From JBLFWJ01 sp047611425 (GTDB lineage Bacteria; Bacteroidota; Bacteroidia; UBA10329): a stretch of DNA of 8,013 nucleotides. The notes beneath the pieces are model-generated. The model had not been told where the DNA came from. It searched no databases and was given only the letters and a program-made list of their open reading frames with translations. Location: contig JBLFWJ010000156.1 of NCBI GenBank assembly GCA_047611425.1, positions 1-8,013 of the forward strand, read 5' to 3'. Below, in pieces: positions 1 through 6,966 of the stretch (the first letter of the stretch is position 1; each line of letters begins with the position of its first letter). A program made the position numbers and the translations under genes.

Positions 1-1
1 G

Positions 2-121
2 GTGCTGTCAATTGAATCCAACCATCGTCAATTGCTTGATCTTGATTTGGAATCTGGCAACTACCTTATGAGATGGATTGGGCAGACTAACACTGAAACA
101 ATCAAGATTCAGATTAGATAA
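2..121 (+). CDS. C-terminal end of a secreted protein with a T9SS-like sorting tail (partial)
   Basis: Reading from base 2 gives 39 residues and then TAA at 119-121; the start lies left of the window. The visible end contains LESGNYLMRW, then TETIKIQIR just before the stop. The pattern of a small loop, Gly-x-Tyr, a hydrophobic strand, and a Lys in a last short strand is that of the type A C-terminal sorting domain of Bacteroidota cell-surface and secreted proteins handled by the type IX secretion system. The body of the protein is not in view, so its function cannot be named. A strong hairpin terminator starts about 20 bases after the stop, which makes this the last gene of its transcript. 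The C-terminal domain call rests on pattern only and could also be the last strand pair of another beta-sandwich. Confidence 0.6.
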   Translation: MLSIESNHRQLLDLDLESGNYLMRWIGQTNTETIKIQIR

Positions 122-139
122 TTAGCTTAGCGTGTATTG

Positions 140-180
140 AAAAAGGCCCCAATCCATTTTACTGGATTAGGGCCTTTTTT
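140..180. terminator. Bidirectional hairpin terminator
   Basis: Bases 141-156 (AAAAGGCCCCAATCCA) pair with 163-178 (TGGATTAGGGCCTTTT) with a single C/A mismatch, leaving a six-base loop at 157-162. The stem is followed by a T run to 180, and an A run precedes it on the other side, so it would work as an intrinsic terminator in both directions. It lies between the plus-strand gene ending at 121 and the minus-strand gene ending at 234, which converge on it. Confidence 0.88.
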
Positions 181-233
181 GATTGAAGAAGGTCCTTAAT
201 CAACTGTCTTTCACCTGAGTATTTTGAAAACAA

Positions 234-608
234 TTACTTGACCAACCATTGCTCCGCTTCAGTCCTATCTAGGAACACTTTAACCGTGATACCTCGGTTG
301 CTAGCGAACAACTCTCCAAACTTGCTGGCCTTTAGGTTTTCTTGTTTAGATATTATCGCGAGTCGTAAGCCTCGAATACTAATTGACTTCTCTCTTAAAA
401 CAAAACCAACCAAATCGATATAGGCGAGCATTGAATGTGGGGTACTTAGTTCAGACTCATCCATAAGTACATTAGTAACTCCCAGCTCGGATAGAACGGT
501 AGTTAGTTCTAGAACCTGCCGTTTCCATTCCGCTACTGAATCTATAGATCCAGTAGTTTTGAAACACACGTAATCAGGATAAACCTGATGAGATACTTTG
601 TAGCTCAA
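234..608 (-). CDS. Small STAS/SpoIIAA-like domain protein, TTG start
   Basis: A 124-residue cytosolic protein with no signal peptide or membrane segment. It has the alternating strand-helix pattern of the STAS/SpoIIAA-like (SEC14-like) fold: an N-terminal strand pair (VSHQVYPDYVCFKTTG), a helix with EWKRQVLELTTVL, a central strand ending in LMDESEL near residues 47-53, and a C-terminal VKVFLDRTEAEQWL. That last segment, a strand then a helix with 'EAEQWL', is typical of small STAS-like proteins in Bacteroidota. Known relatives act as protein-binding or regulatory modules, but no partner is visible here. The start is TTG at 606-608. Reading upstream from it there is no ATG or GTG in frame before a TAA at 639-641, and the first internal ATG (residue 49) would remove half of the domain. 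No clear Shine-Dalgarno site precedes it. The gene stands alone and shares the 140-180 terminator. Confidence 0.72.
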   Translation of the reverse strand: MSYKVSHQVYPDYVCFKTTGSIDSVAEWKRQVLELTTVLSELGVTNVLMDESELSTPHSMLAYIDLVGFVLREKSISIRGLRLAIISKQENLKASKFGELFASNRGITVKVFLDRTEAEQWLVK

Positions 609-654
609 TTGGATATTTACTTCTAATCGAGCACCAACTTACAATAAATTGATT

Positions 655-677
655 TACCTACGTGAAACACGTAGATA
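655..677. repeat. Short near-perfect inverted repeat between two minus-strand genes
   Basis: CTACGTG (658-664) and CACGTAG (668-674) form a perfect 7-bp stem around a three-base AAA loop. Skipping one mismatched pair (657/675) adds two more pairs, so the arms span 655-677. It lies 15 bases past the stop of the lipoprotein gene ending at 692 and about 47 bases before the TTG start at 608. There is no T run on either strand, so it may be a 3'-end structure protecting the upstream mRNA, a weak terminator, or a protein-binding palindrome for the STAS gene. Confidence 0.45.
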
Positions 678-691
678 TTCAGATTAAAGAC

Positions 692-1090
692 TTACTCAAC
701 CCTCAAATAACGTTCGCGACACGCTTCAAAGCACGGATAGTTGAGTATGAGCGTATCATCACTCAAATCGTATGATAATGGAAACGGAAGATTAACACCG
801 CAACCGGAGGCCACGATGGTTGAGTCTATATCTGAAAAGGTACCTGTGGTAGTTTCGGTGGTCTCCCCTCCCAACATACACAAAGACCCGTTGCATGTGT
901 AAGTTTCATCTTCAAAGACTTCAATCTGCTTGTCGCTATTCACACTTTCGAATTGGCCACTGCCGTCTCCAGGATCAGCTAGAATTGCATCAAGTTGCCA
1001 AGTATTAACCACTTCGACAACCTCGTCTGATTTACAACCCAGTTGTGTCAAACTAAGCAGTGCAATTGCGAATGCTGCTCTCCTCATCAT
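692..1090 (-). CDS. Lipocalin-like lipoprotein of unknown function
   Basis: A 132-residue protein with a short basic N-terminus (MMRR), a hydrophobic stretch and a Cys at residue 19 in LTQLGC, a loose lipobox that suggests a lipid-anchored envelope protein. From Trp31 the chain (NTWQLDAILADPGDGSG, then SDKQIEVFEDETYTCNG) resembles the small lipocalin-like lipoproteins common in Bacteroidota, where a W-x-L strand opens a short beta barrel. Five further cysteines (66, 71, 97, 120, 124) could make disulfides in the periplasm. The first ATG overlaps the stop of the DUF2807 gene by the four bases ATGA (1087-1090), so translation is probably coupled; a second ATG directly follows, so the start could be one codon later. 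No ligand can be inferred. The fold call is from pattern only. Confidence 0.7.
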   Translation of the reverse strand: MMRRAAFAIALLSLTQLGCKSDEVVEVVNTWQLDAILADPGDGSGQFESVNSDKQIEVFEDETYTCNGSLCMLGGETTETTTGTFSDIDSTIVASGCGVNLPFPLSYDLSDDTLILNYPCFEACRERYLRVE

Positions 1091-1857
1091 TTTGCTTGCC
1101 TAACGTCTCCAGAACCCTTAACCTTCGAATCGACTGATGGTGCCCCACTATAAGTCACATTGCCACTTCCCGCAATAGAGACATCCAATTTGTTTGATAC
1201 ATCAACTTTCACGTCTCCGGATCCGCTTATACTTATATCAGCTGTTTTCGAGCTTAATTTTGATCCTCTATAATCGCCAGATCCTGTGATTGATATCTCT
1301 TGTTCTTCAGCAGAACCTGAAACTTTAACATTACCCCTTCCTGCAATATTCACGTCCAATTTTTTGACTTCAACCCGTATGGAAATATCACCAGAACCGG
1401 CAATACTTGCCTGACAATCGCCAGACATTTTTAGCATTCCAGTTGACTTTAAATCACCGCTTCCAGCAACGGAAACATCAAGGTTATTTAGGCCAGAAAA
1501 TGTTCCCAACTGTATGTTTCCACTCCCAGCTACTTTAACTTTTTCGAGCATTTTGGTTGTCACAATCACTGTCAGTTCAAAATCACGATAGTTACCCCTT
1601 CCAAGTTCCAAAATCAAAACGCCATCTTTTACTTCCGTCTCTAAACGGTCGATGATGTTGCCATGTCCTTTGGCTACTAAACTGTTTGCCCCTTCATTCA
1701 CCTCCACATTAAAGGATCCTTTCAATGCAACGCCATCAAAGTCTTTCACTTTTAGGGTCTTAGTAACAACAGAGCCTTCACCTTTTATTTGGGCACATGC
1801 AGTGAATGCTACAGATGTAGATAGGAGGAGACAAACTAGTAGTAGGTTCTTTTCCAT
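1087..1857 (-). CDS. DUF2807 (head GIN domain) beta-helix lipoprotein
   Basis: A 256-residue lipoprotein: a hydrophobic signal segment at residues 5-20 ends in AFTAC, with Cys21 as the likely lipid anchor. The mature part opens with GSVVTKTLKVKDFDGVALKGSFNV-type strands typical of the DUF2807 'head GIN' family. It then carries a ladder of GSGN/GSGD turns starting at residues 111, 132, 154, 192, 212, 230 and 248, with a variant GRGN at 173. The spacing of about 18-22 residues is that expected for one coil of a right-handed beta-helix. Family members are envelope proteins once described as putative adhesins; their true role is unsettled. The stop overlaps the next gene's ATG, so the two lipoproteins form one operon transcribed away from the DUF885 gene. 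The ATG at 1855-1857 has no strong Shine-Dalgarno site. Confidence 0.9.
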   Translation of the reverse strand: MEKNLLLVCLLLSTSVAFTACAQIKGEGSVVTKTLKVKDFDGVALKGSFNVEVNEGANSLVAKGHGNIIDRLETEVKDGVLILELGRGNYRDFELTVIVTTKMLEKVKVAGSGNIQLGTFSGLNNLDVSVAGSGDLKSTGMLKMSGDCQASIAGSGDISIRVEVKKLDVNIAGRGNVKVSGSAEEQEISITGSGDYRGSKLSSKTADISISGSGDVKVDVSNKLDVSIAGSGNVTYSGAPSVDSKVKGSGDVRQAK

Positions 1858-2013
1858 GATTTCGGTTTTTCGTAATTCGGTTCTGCTAATCTAATAACCG
1901 CAAAACGACTCTTAATGTTGGTAGAACATTTGTAGAATTAATTGGCATCCAGACCTTATCCGGTACAATGAGCTTCTCACATCAATACAATTAGCTTTGC
2001 GGAAATACTTAGC
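1858..2013. promoter_or_regulatory. Divergent intergenic region with an inverted repeat
   Basis: These 156 bases must hold the promoters for the DUF2807 operon (leftward) and the DUF885 operon (rightward). Inside is an inverted repeat, AATGTT (1914-1919) and AACATT (1925-1930), separated by five bases. It sits near the middle, where one bound regulator could affect both directions. No perfect TAnnTTTG octamer is present for the leftward gene. The regulatory role is inference from position. Confidence 0.4.
1992..1999 (+). promoter_or_regulatory. Candidate Bacteroidota -7 promoter element (TAGCTTTG)
   Basis: TAGCTTTG fits the Bacteroidota housekeeping sigma factor -7 consensus TAnnTTTG exactly and faces the DUF885 gene. 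It ends only 14 bases before the ATG at 2014, so the mRNA leader would be under about ten bases. No convincing TTTG-type -33 element is seen at the usual distance. It may therefore be a chance match. Confidence 0.35.
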
Positions 2014-3771
2014 ATGAAAAACACGTTTCTCTTTCTCATACTATTAGCCTTCTTAGTAGGCTGCAGCTCAACCCCGGCCACTATGCCTCAAGGTTCTAAT
2101 GCCCAGTTTGACGGTTTCAAGAACCGATTTATCGAAGCCTTTTGGGAGCTGCACCCACAATGGGCGGCTCAAAAGGGATATCACAAGTATGATGCAGTGA
2201 TTAACATCCCGAACGATGCTGGCCGTGAGGCAAAGACAGTTTTTGTAAAGGCGTACACTGATTCATTGACGCAATTCAAGTCTGATGAATTGTCCAATGC
2301 AAATCAGTGTGATTTCTTTATGATCCAGGATCAACTAGAATCCATGAAATGGTACCAAGAAGTCTATCGTTCTTGGGAATGGAATCCCTCTAGTTACAAT
2401 TTGGGTGAAGGGTTTGCCTTAATCATCAACGGGCGCTATGCAAGCTTGGATGAACGCATATCTGCTATGGCAGAACGCTTGAAAAGCGTACCGGCTTATT
2501 ACGAGGCTGCGACCAGCAACATTTCTAACCCTACCCTAGAACACACGGAGCTGGGCATTATGCGGAATAAAGGATCCTTGGATGTCTTTAATGCTACCAT
2601 GATTGATTCGGTTGACGCTTCTGGCCTTGCCGATCAAGAGAAGCAAGACTTAAAGGCGAATATCGAATTAGCCAAGATGGCTATCTCGGATTACATCACA
2701 TTTTTGGAGAATGACATTCTTCCTAACTTGAATGAGAACACAAGAAGTTTCCGGATCGGTAAAGATCTCTTCGCCCAAAAGTTTGACATTGACATTCGTT
2801 CTAGTTACTCTGCGGAACAGGTTTACGATTTCGCTTTAGAATCTAAAAAGCAGGTTCATAGCGAAATGCTCCGGTTAACTACCGAGTTATGGCCCAAGTA
2901 TTTCGAAGGCGCAGAAATGCCTGATTCAATGGTGGCAATCAGAACCATGATTGAAAAATTGAGCTTGAATCACGTTCATCGTGACTCCTTTCAATCAACC
3001 ATTGAACAGCAAATTCCAGAATTAACAAAGTTTGTTCAGGAGCATGACCTTGTTTATTTAGACCCTGCCAAACCATTAGTGGTGAGAAGAGAGCCAGCAT
3101 ATATGGGTGGCTTTGCAGGAGCCTCTATCTCGGCACCCGGACCGTACGACAAGTTTGCGGATACGTATTACAATGTCGGACCGATGGATCGTTTTAATGA
3201 CGAACAAGCCGAGAGTTTCTTAAGAGAATACAATCATCACGTTTTACAAATTCTCAATATTCACGAAGCTATCCCCGGTCATTATGCGCAGTTGGTTTAC
3301 AGCAATCTTTCTCCTTCATTGGTGAAAAGCATATTTGGCAATGGCGCCATGGTTGAAGGTTGGGCGGTTTATACCGAGCGCATGATGCTAGAGGAAGGTT
3401 ATGGCGATCACGAACCAGAACTTTGGTTGATGTACTACAAATGGAACCTGCGTGTGGTGTGCAATACCATTCTGGATTATTCAATTCACGTAAAGGATTG
3501 GACAAAAGAGCAAGGTTTGGATTTACTGACCAATCAAGCGTTTCAGCAAGATGCAGAGGCCAATGGAAAATGGCGAAGAGCCACTTTGAGCCAGGTGCAA
3601 CTTTGCAGTTATTACACTGGCTTTAAAGAGATTTACGACCTCAGGTCTGAGTTAAAGGAAAAGCAAGGAAATGACTTTAACCTAAAGGCATTTCATGAAG
3701 AGTTGTTGTCTTTTGGATCAGCGCCTGTAAAGTATGTTCGTGATTTAATGTTGAACAAAACGCCTACCTAA
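2014..3771 (+). CDS. DUF885 family putative metallopeptidase lipoprotein
   Basis: A full-length (585 residues) member of the DUF885 family. The N-terminus MKNTFLFLILLAFLVGC is a lipoprotein signal with lipobox LVGC and lipid Cys17, placing the protein in the envelope. The family signature HEAIPGH is at residues 417-423, followed by VEGWAVYTERMM with Glu448. His417, Glu418, His423 and Glu448 are the likely metal and catalytic residues, by analogy with zinc peptidases. The spacing differs from plain HExxH, because His follows Glu by five positions. The C-terminal part (TLSQVQLCSYYTGFKEI, then FHEELLSFGSAPVKYVRDLML) is also typical of the family, so the chain looks complete. The substrate is unknown; peptidase activity is inferred from the motif. 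The acyltransferase gene starts 13 bases after the stop and is probably cotranscribed. Confidence 0.9.
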   Translation: MKNTFLFLILLAFLVGCSSTPATMPQGSNAQFDGFKNRFIEAFWELHPQWAAQKGYHKYDAVINIPNDAGREAKTVFVKAYTDSLTQFKSDELSNANQCDFFMIQDQLESMKWYQEVYRSWEWNPSSYNLGEGFALIINGRYASLDERISAMAERLKSVPAYYEAATSNISNPTLEHTELGIMRNKGSLDVFNATMIDSVDASGLADQEKQDLKANIELAKMAISDYITFLENDILPNLNENTRSFRIGKDLFAQKFDIDIRSSYSAEQVYDFALESKKQVHSEMLRLTTELWPKYFEGAEMPDSMVAIRTMIEKLSLNHVHRDSFQSTIEQQIPELTKFVQEHDLVYLDPAKPLVVRREPAYMGGFAGASISAPGPYDKFADTYYNVGPMDRFNDEQAESFLREYNHHVLQILNIHEAIPGHYAQLVYSNLSPSLVKSIFGNGAMVEGWAVYTERMMLEEGYGDHEPELWLMYYKWNLRVVCNTILDYSIHVKDWTKEQGLDLLTNQAFQQDAEANGKWRRATLSQVQLCSYYTGFKEIYDLRSELKEKQGNDFNLKAFHEELLSFGSAPVKYVRDLMLNKTPT

Positions 3772-3784
3772 AGGTTAGCAGCGC

Positions 3785-5074
3785 ATGGTGCTTCAATCAA
3801 TAGATCTTATACGAAAGCGGATCTCTGGAATTCGCAAGCGATGTGAGGATTCCGACAGTCTCGATGGAATCAATATCGGGCACTTCAGTTCGGTATTTGA
3901 GATACCTACCCAGCATTGGAGTAGCATCATTTCTGCCACAGGAAATATCTTGATGTCCGCACCATACATGGCAGGAATGGAGCAACATCCATACAAAGGC
4001 ATGTGCTTTCACTACCTAATTGCATACAACGAACAAGGGCCAATTGGAGTGTTGTATTTCCAGGAATCCGACATTGAAATAACCGATGTAGATGATAAAG
4101 TGAATACCGAGGAGGTAAAGGTTGATTCAAAGTCCTTGTTCTCGAAGACCAAGGGTGTGATTATGAAGAACCTTGACTTTCTAAAAGCTAGAATGTTGGT
4201 CTGTGGAAATCTGTACATGTCTGGTAAGCCGGCTTTTCAATTTCTACCAGAGATAGATATCAAAACACAGGCGCAGGTTATCAAATTGGCTATGGATCGT
4301 GTTGTGGATGCTGATCGATCTGGAAAAAAGATTCGGGTAATCCTCGTTAAGGACATTACTCCAGAGATGGAGAAAGAAATGGCCGAGTTGGATTCGGATC
4401 TTACTCGATTTGAAGTCCAGCCTAACATGGTGGTGAACATCCTGCCGGAATGGAAAACCTTGGATGATGTGTTTGCCGAGTATGCTTCGAAGTATAGAGT
4501 GAGAGCTAAGAAAGCTCGTAAAATGCTTGGCGATATTAAGGTTAGAGAGATGACCGAGTCGGAAATCGAAAAACACGGTTCCCGAATAATGGACTTGTTT
4601 AAAGAGGTAGAAGACAAAGCTGATTTCAGTATGGTAAGTATTCATCCACGATATTTCTTGGATTTGAAAATCGCCATGGAGGAGAAGTTCAGTTTTTACG
4701 GGTTCTTCGAAGGAGATAAACTGGTGAGCTTTTACAGTTTGTTCCGTGCCGAAGATGAAAACCTAGCCAGTTTTGTCGGGATGGACTACACATATAATCG
4801 AGCACATTCCCTTTATCAGAACATGCTTTACCACTACATTGAAGGAGCAGTTAACGATGGTGTAAAACGATTAGACTTGGCCCGCACGGCAATGGAAATA
4901 AAAAGCACTGTAGGAGCTGAACCAGAGATGCATATGTTGATGGTGAAATCGACTAACTCCATTACCAACTCAATCCTTCGGCCTTTTATCAAGAACATCA
5001 ACCAGGTTGAATGGACGCAACGCAGACCGTTCAAGTTTCAGAAGGATGTTGAAAAACTGGAAACTTCGGTTTAG
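3785..5074 (+). CDS. GNAT/FemAB-like N-acyltransferase family protein
   Basis: A 429-residue protein with no signal peptide, probably cytosolic. The middle (residues 228-248, DVFAEYASKYRVRAKKARKM) is a basic helix followed by a GNAT-like half: SFYGFFEGDKLVSFYSLF (303-320), a strand with NLASFVGMDYTYN (326-338), and a helix region LYQNMLYHYIEGAVNDGVKRLDLARTAMEIK (343-373). This arrangement is that of the Acetyltransf_6/FemAB-like families, which move acyl or aminoacyl groups onto amino groups. The N-terminal half is less recognisable. The acceptor substrate cannot be told from sequence. The ATG at 3785 is preceded by TAAAGG, which overlaps the stop of the DUF885 gene, about ten bases upstream and usable as a weak ribosome site. 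The 13-base gap argues for one operon with DUF885. It converges with the next gene across only 25 bases. Confidence 0.72.
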   Translation: MVLQSIDLIRKRISGIRKRCEDSDSLDGINIGHFSSVFEIPTQHWSSIISATGNILMSAPYMAGMEQHPYKGMCFHYLIAYNEQGPIGVLYFQESDIEITDVDDKVNTEEVKVDSKSLFSKTKGVIMKNLDFLKARMLVCGNLYMSGKPAFQFLPEIDIKTQAQVIKLAMDRVVDADRSGKKIRVILVKDITPEMEKEMAELDSDLTRFEVQPNMVVNILPEWKTLDDVFAEYASKYRVRAKKARKMLGDIKVREMTESEIEKHGSRIMDLFKEVEDKADFSMVSIHPRYFLDLKIAMEEKFSFYGFFEGDKLVSFYSLFRAEDENLASFVGMDYTYNRAHSLYQNMLYHYIEGAVNDGVKRLDLARTAMEIKSTVGAEPEMHMLMVKSTNSITNSILRPFIKNINQVEWTQRRPFKFQKDVEKLETSV

Positions 5075-5099
5075 GCAATTACAGACAGATAATCGGAAA

Positions 5100-6851
5100 T
5101 TATTGGATGATTAGCCTGACTATTTCTGATTTTTCAAACTGCGCAGTGATATTTGATTTGAGAAAATAAACTCCCGGTTTTTGATCAGATAAATCAATGT
5201 TAGTTCTTCCAGTAGCGTTAAACTCCTGAATGACCGTTTGTCCAACAGCATTCGATACTTCAATTTTGTAAGTATCAGTAGTTGGAAAAACTATCCTAAA
5301 AATTCCAATTGACGGGTTCGGTGAAACAGTCAATTCAGACACCAGATTCAGATGGCCTTCACCGACCAGGGCTGATTCGGTATAATCATGGGTTTGGTTA
5401 ATGGCAACATTATAGTGCGTTTCGGAAACTCCAGTGGGCCACGTGATTATTAAAGAGTCAATCACCGTAGCTTGCCCTAAGCCAAGCATCTGTGCTGTTC
5501 CATCCTGTGAGCCATAACTCGTCCCGCATCTCGTATATCGGGATGTATGAATCGATCCAGCAAAGACTTCAACCCAACTTCCAATTGCCATTGAATTACT
5601 AGCAGTACCTTCCAAAGTGACTTTAACCCAATTATTAGAGCCGCCATTGTTCTGCCATAGTTTTATCGTACTTGGACTGTCATTCATAACCGCTATATCC
5701 GGGTACCCATCATCGTTGATATCACCTGTAGCACATCCGAATGAATGATCATTAACCTGACCTATTTGAGTCAATGTATCTTCTACGAATGTTCCATCTC
5801 CCTGATTTATAAAAACAGAGTTGGCCACACCAAATTGGGCATTACAAGCAACAAATAAATCCAGATCTCCATCGTTGTTAAAATCGGCCCATGAGCAACC
5901 CCATCCTATCTCGAAAACTTTAATTCCAAGGTCTCCAGCAACCTCTGTAAAGGTTTCATCTCCATGATTTTGAGACAAAATATTGCCACCAAGTCCATTA
6001 GGAACAAATGGGTTATTAGTGACGTATAGGTCTTCATATCCATTTCCATCAAAATCTCCGGGGGCTATGCCCATTCCGTCAATATGCATTCCGGTAGATT
6101 GGGAATTACTAACATCGGTAAAGGTTCCATTACCATTGTTTTTAAAAAGTGAGTTATGAGTGTTCATCTTATCATTTGCCACATAAATATCCGGCCAACC
6201 ATCGCGGTCAAAATCAGTAAACACCACTGCGAAACCTACGCCTTGCGAATCTGCGGTCAAAGAAATTTCAGCGACATCCGTAAAGGTCCCATCTCCATGG
6301 TTCATCAATAGTCTATTACGACTATTGTTGAATTCCTGCCTTCTATTGGTTGTATAGTGATCCAATTGTCCATCAACATTATAATCTGCCCAAGCTCCAG
6401 CATAGGAATAAATCGTATTGCCTAAAAATCCAGAAGTAGAGGTTACATCAGAAAAATTGAAGCCTCCGCTGTTTTGATAAAGTCTTGTACTTGACCCTAT
6501 AATGTTGGTGCTTAGATCCAAGTCGCCATCATTATCGTAATCAACCCAAAGCAGGCATTTTTGATGATACCCAGAAAAGTCAATGGATGGGAACACAACT
6601 TGGTTGAAACCATCCATCGAGTTTTGAAAAAATTGAGGTGATTCGCTTGTTGCCCCACCGAAAGTTAGGTCGTCCAACCCATCTCCGTTGAAATCGTATA
6701 ACGAAATACCCATACCATGACTTAATTCGCCAAACCCATAAGTTATTCCATTTTCCTCGGCAACGTTAGTGAAATCAACTCCTTGAGCCTTGCTAATGTT
6801 ACAGAGGCTGATTAGAATAATTATATGTAGAAAACGAATATTTAGTAACAT
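5100..6851 (-). CDS. Secreted FG-GAP/VCBS propeller protein with ASPIC/UnbV domain and T9SS tail
   Basis: A 583-residue exported protein. The N-terminal signal peptide (hydrophobic residues 6-18, NISKAQ with likely cleavage after Ala22) leads into a region with seven DxDxDGxxD-type calcium-loop motifs at residues 53-61, 104-112, 156-164, 213-221, 266-274, 323-331 and 377-385. Seven motifs fit a seven-bladed beta-propeller. Residues about 405-490 (NNWVKVTLEG, then GSWVEVFAG and DSLIITWPTG) match the ASPIC/UnbV domain that often follows FG-GAP repeats. The last about 80 residues (TVSPNPSIGIFRI, NAVGQTV, PGVYFLK) form a type A T9SS sorting domain, so the protein is likely secreted or anchored at the cell surface. 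The binding partner is unknown. The ATG at 6849-6851 lies only about 79 bases from the putative end of the IS element. Motif 3 (DYNVDGQLD) is slightly degenerate. Confidence 0.92.
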   Translation of the reverse strand: MLLNIRFLHIIILISLCNISKAQGVDFTNVAEENGITYGFGELSHGMGISLYDFNGDGLDDLTFGGATSESPQFFQNSMDGFNQVVFPSIDFSGYHQKCLLWVDYDNDGDLDLSTNIIGSSTRLYQNSGGFNFSDVTSTSGFLGNTIYSYAGAWADYNVDGQLDHYTTNRRQEFNNSRNRLLMNHGDGTFTDVAEISLTADSQGVGFAVVFTDFDRDGWPDIYVANDKMNTHNSLFKNNGNGTFTDVSNSQSTGMHIDGMGIAPGDFDGNGYEDLYVTNNPFVPNGLGGNILSQNHGDETFTEVAGDLGIKVFEIGWGCSWADFNNDGDLDLFVACNAQFGVANSVFINQGDGTFVEDTLTQIGQVNDHSFGCATGDINDDGYPDIAVMNDSPSTIKLWQNNGGSNNWVKVTLEGTASNSMAIGSWVEVFAGSIHTSRYTRCGTSYGSQDGTAQMLGLGQATVIDSLIITWPTGVSETHYNVAINQTHDYTESALVGEGHLNLVSELTVSPNPSIGIFRIVFPTTDTYKIEVSNAVGQTVIQEFNATGRTNIDLSDQKPGVYFLKSNITAQFEKSEIVRLIIQ

Positions 6852-6966
6852 GCGATAGAGAAAAAATGGTGAAGTGAAGTTAGAAAGTATAGTGACATTA
6901 ATTCATGATAGGCCCGAACCATATAGCTTTGGACTTGCAACAAAAAAGTGAACAAATAGTTAAGTC

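Noticed and set aside
1108..1560. Repeated CCAGAACC/TCCAGATCC-like DNA words as a possible CRISPR or tandem repeat
   Set aside because: The words are degenerate and simply encode the GSGD/GSGN turns of the DUF2807 beta-helix.
3269..3626. Overlapping open frames on both strands inside the DUF885 gene
   Set aside because: They are out-of-frame shadows of a strongly conserved coding region containing the HEAIPGH motif, and resemble no family I know.
4237..4645. Antisense open frames of about 130 residues inside the acyltransferase gene
   Set aside because: The plus-strand protein has recognisable family segments here; the antisense products have no signal, domain or plausible start context.
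5089..5103. ATAAT/ATTAT hairpin as terminator for the converging genes
   Set aside because: The five-pair stem is all A/T with no T run and overlaps the stop codon of the FG-GAP gene.
6884..6891. Minus-strand TATACTTT as a promoter for the FG-GAP gene
   Set aside because: It fits TAnnTTTG poorly because spacing and the last base differ, and there is no clear -33 partner.
6924..6931. A second TAGCTTTG octamer, on the plus strand at the IS boundary
   Set aside because: It would transcribe antisense into the IS, no gene follows on that strand, and it spans the putative junction, so it is probably chance.
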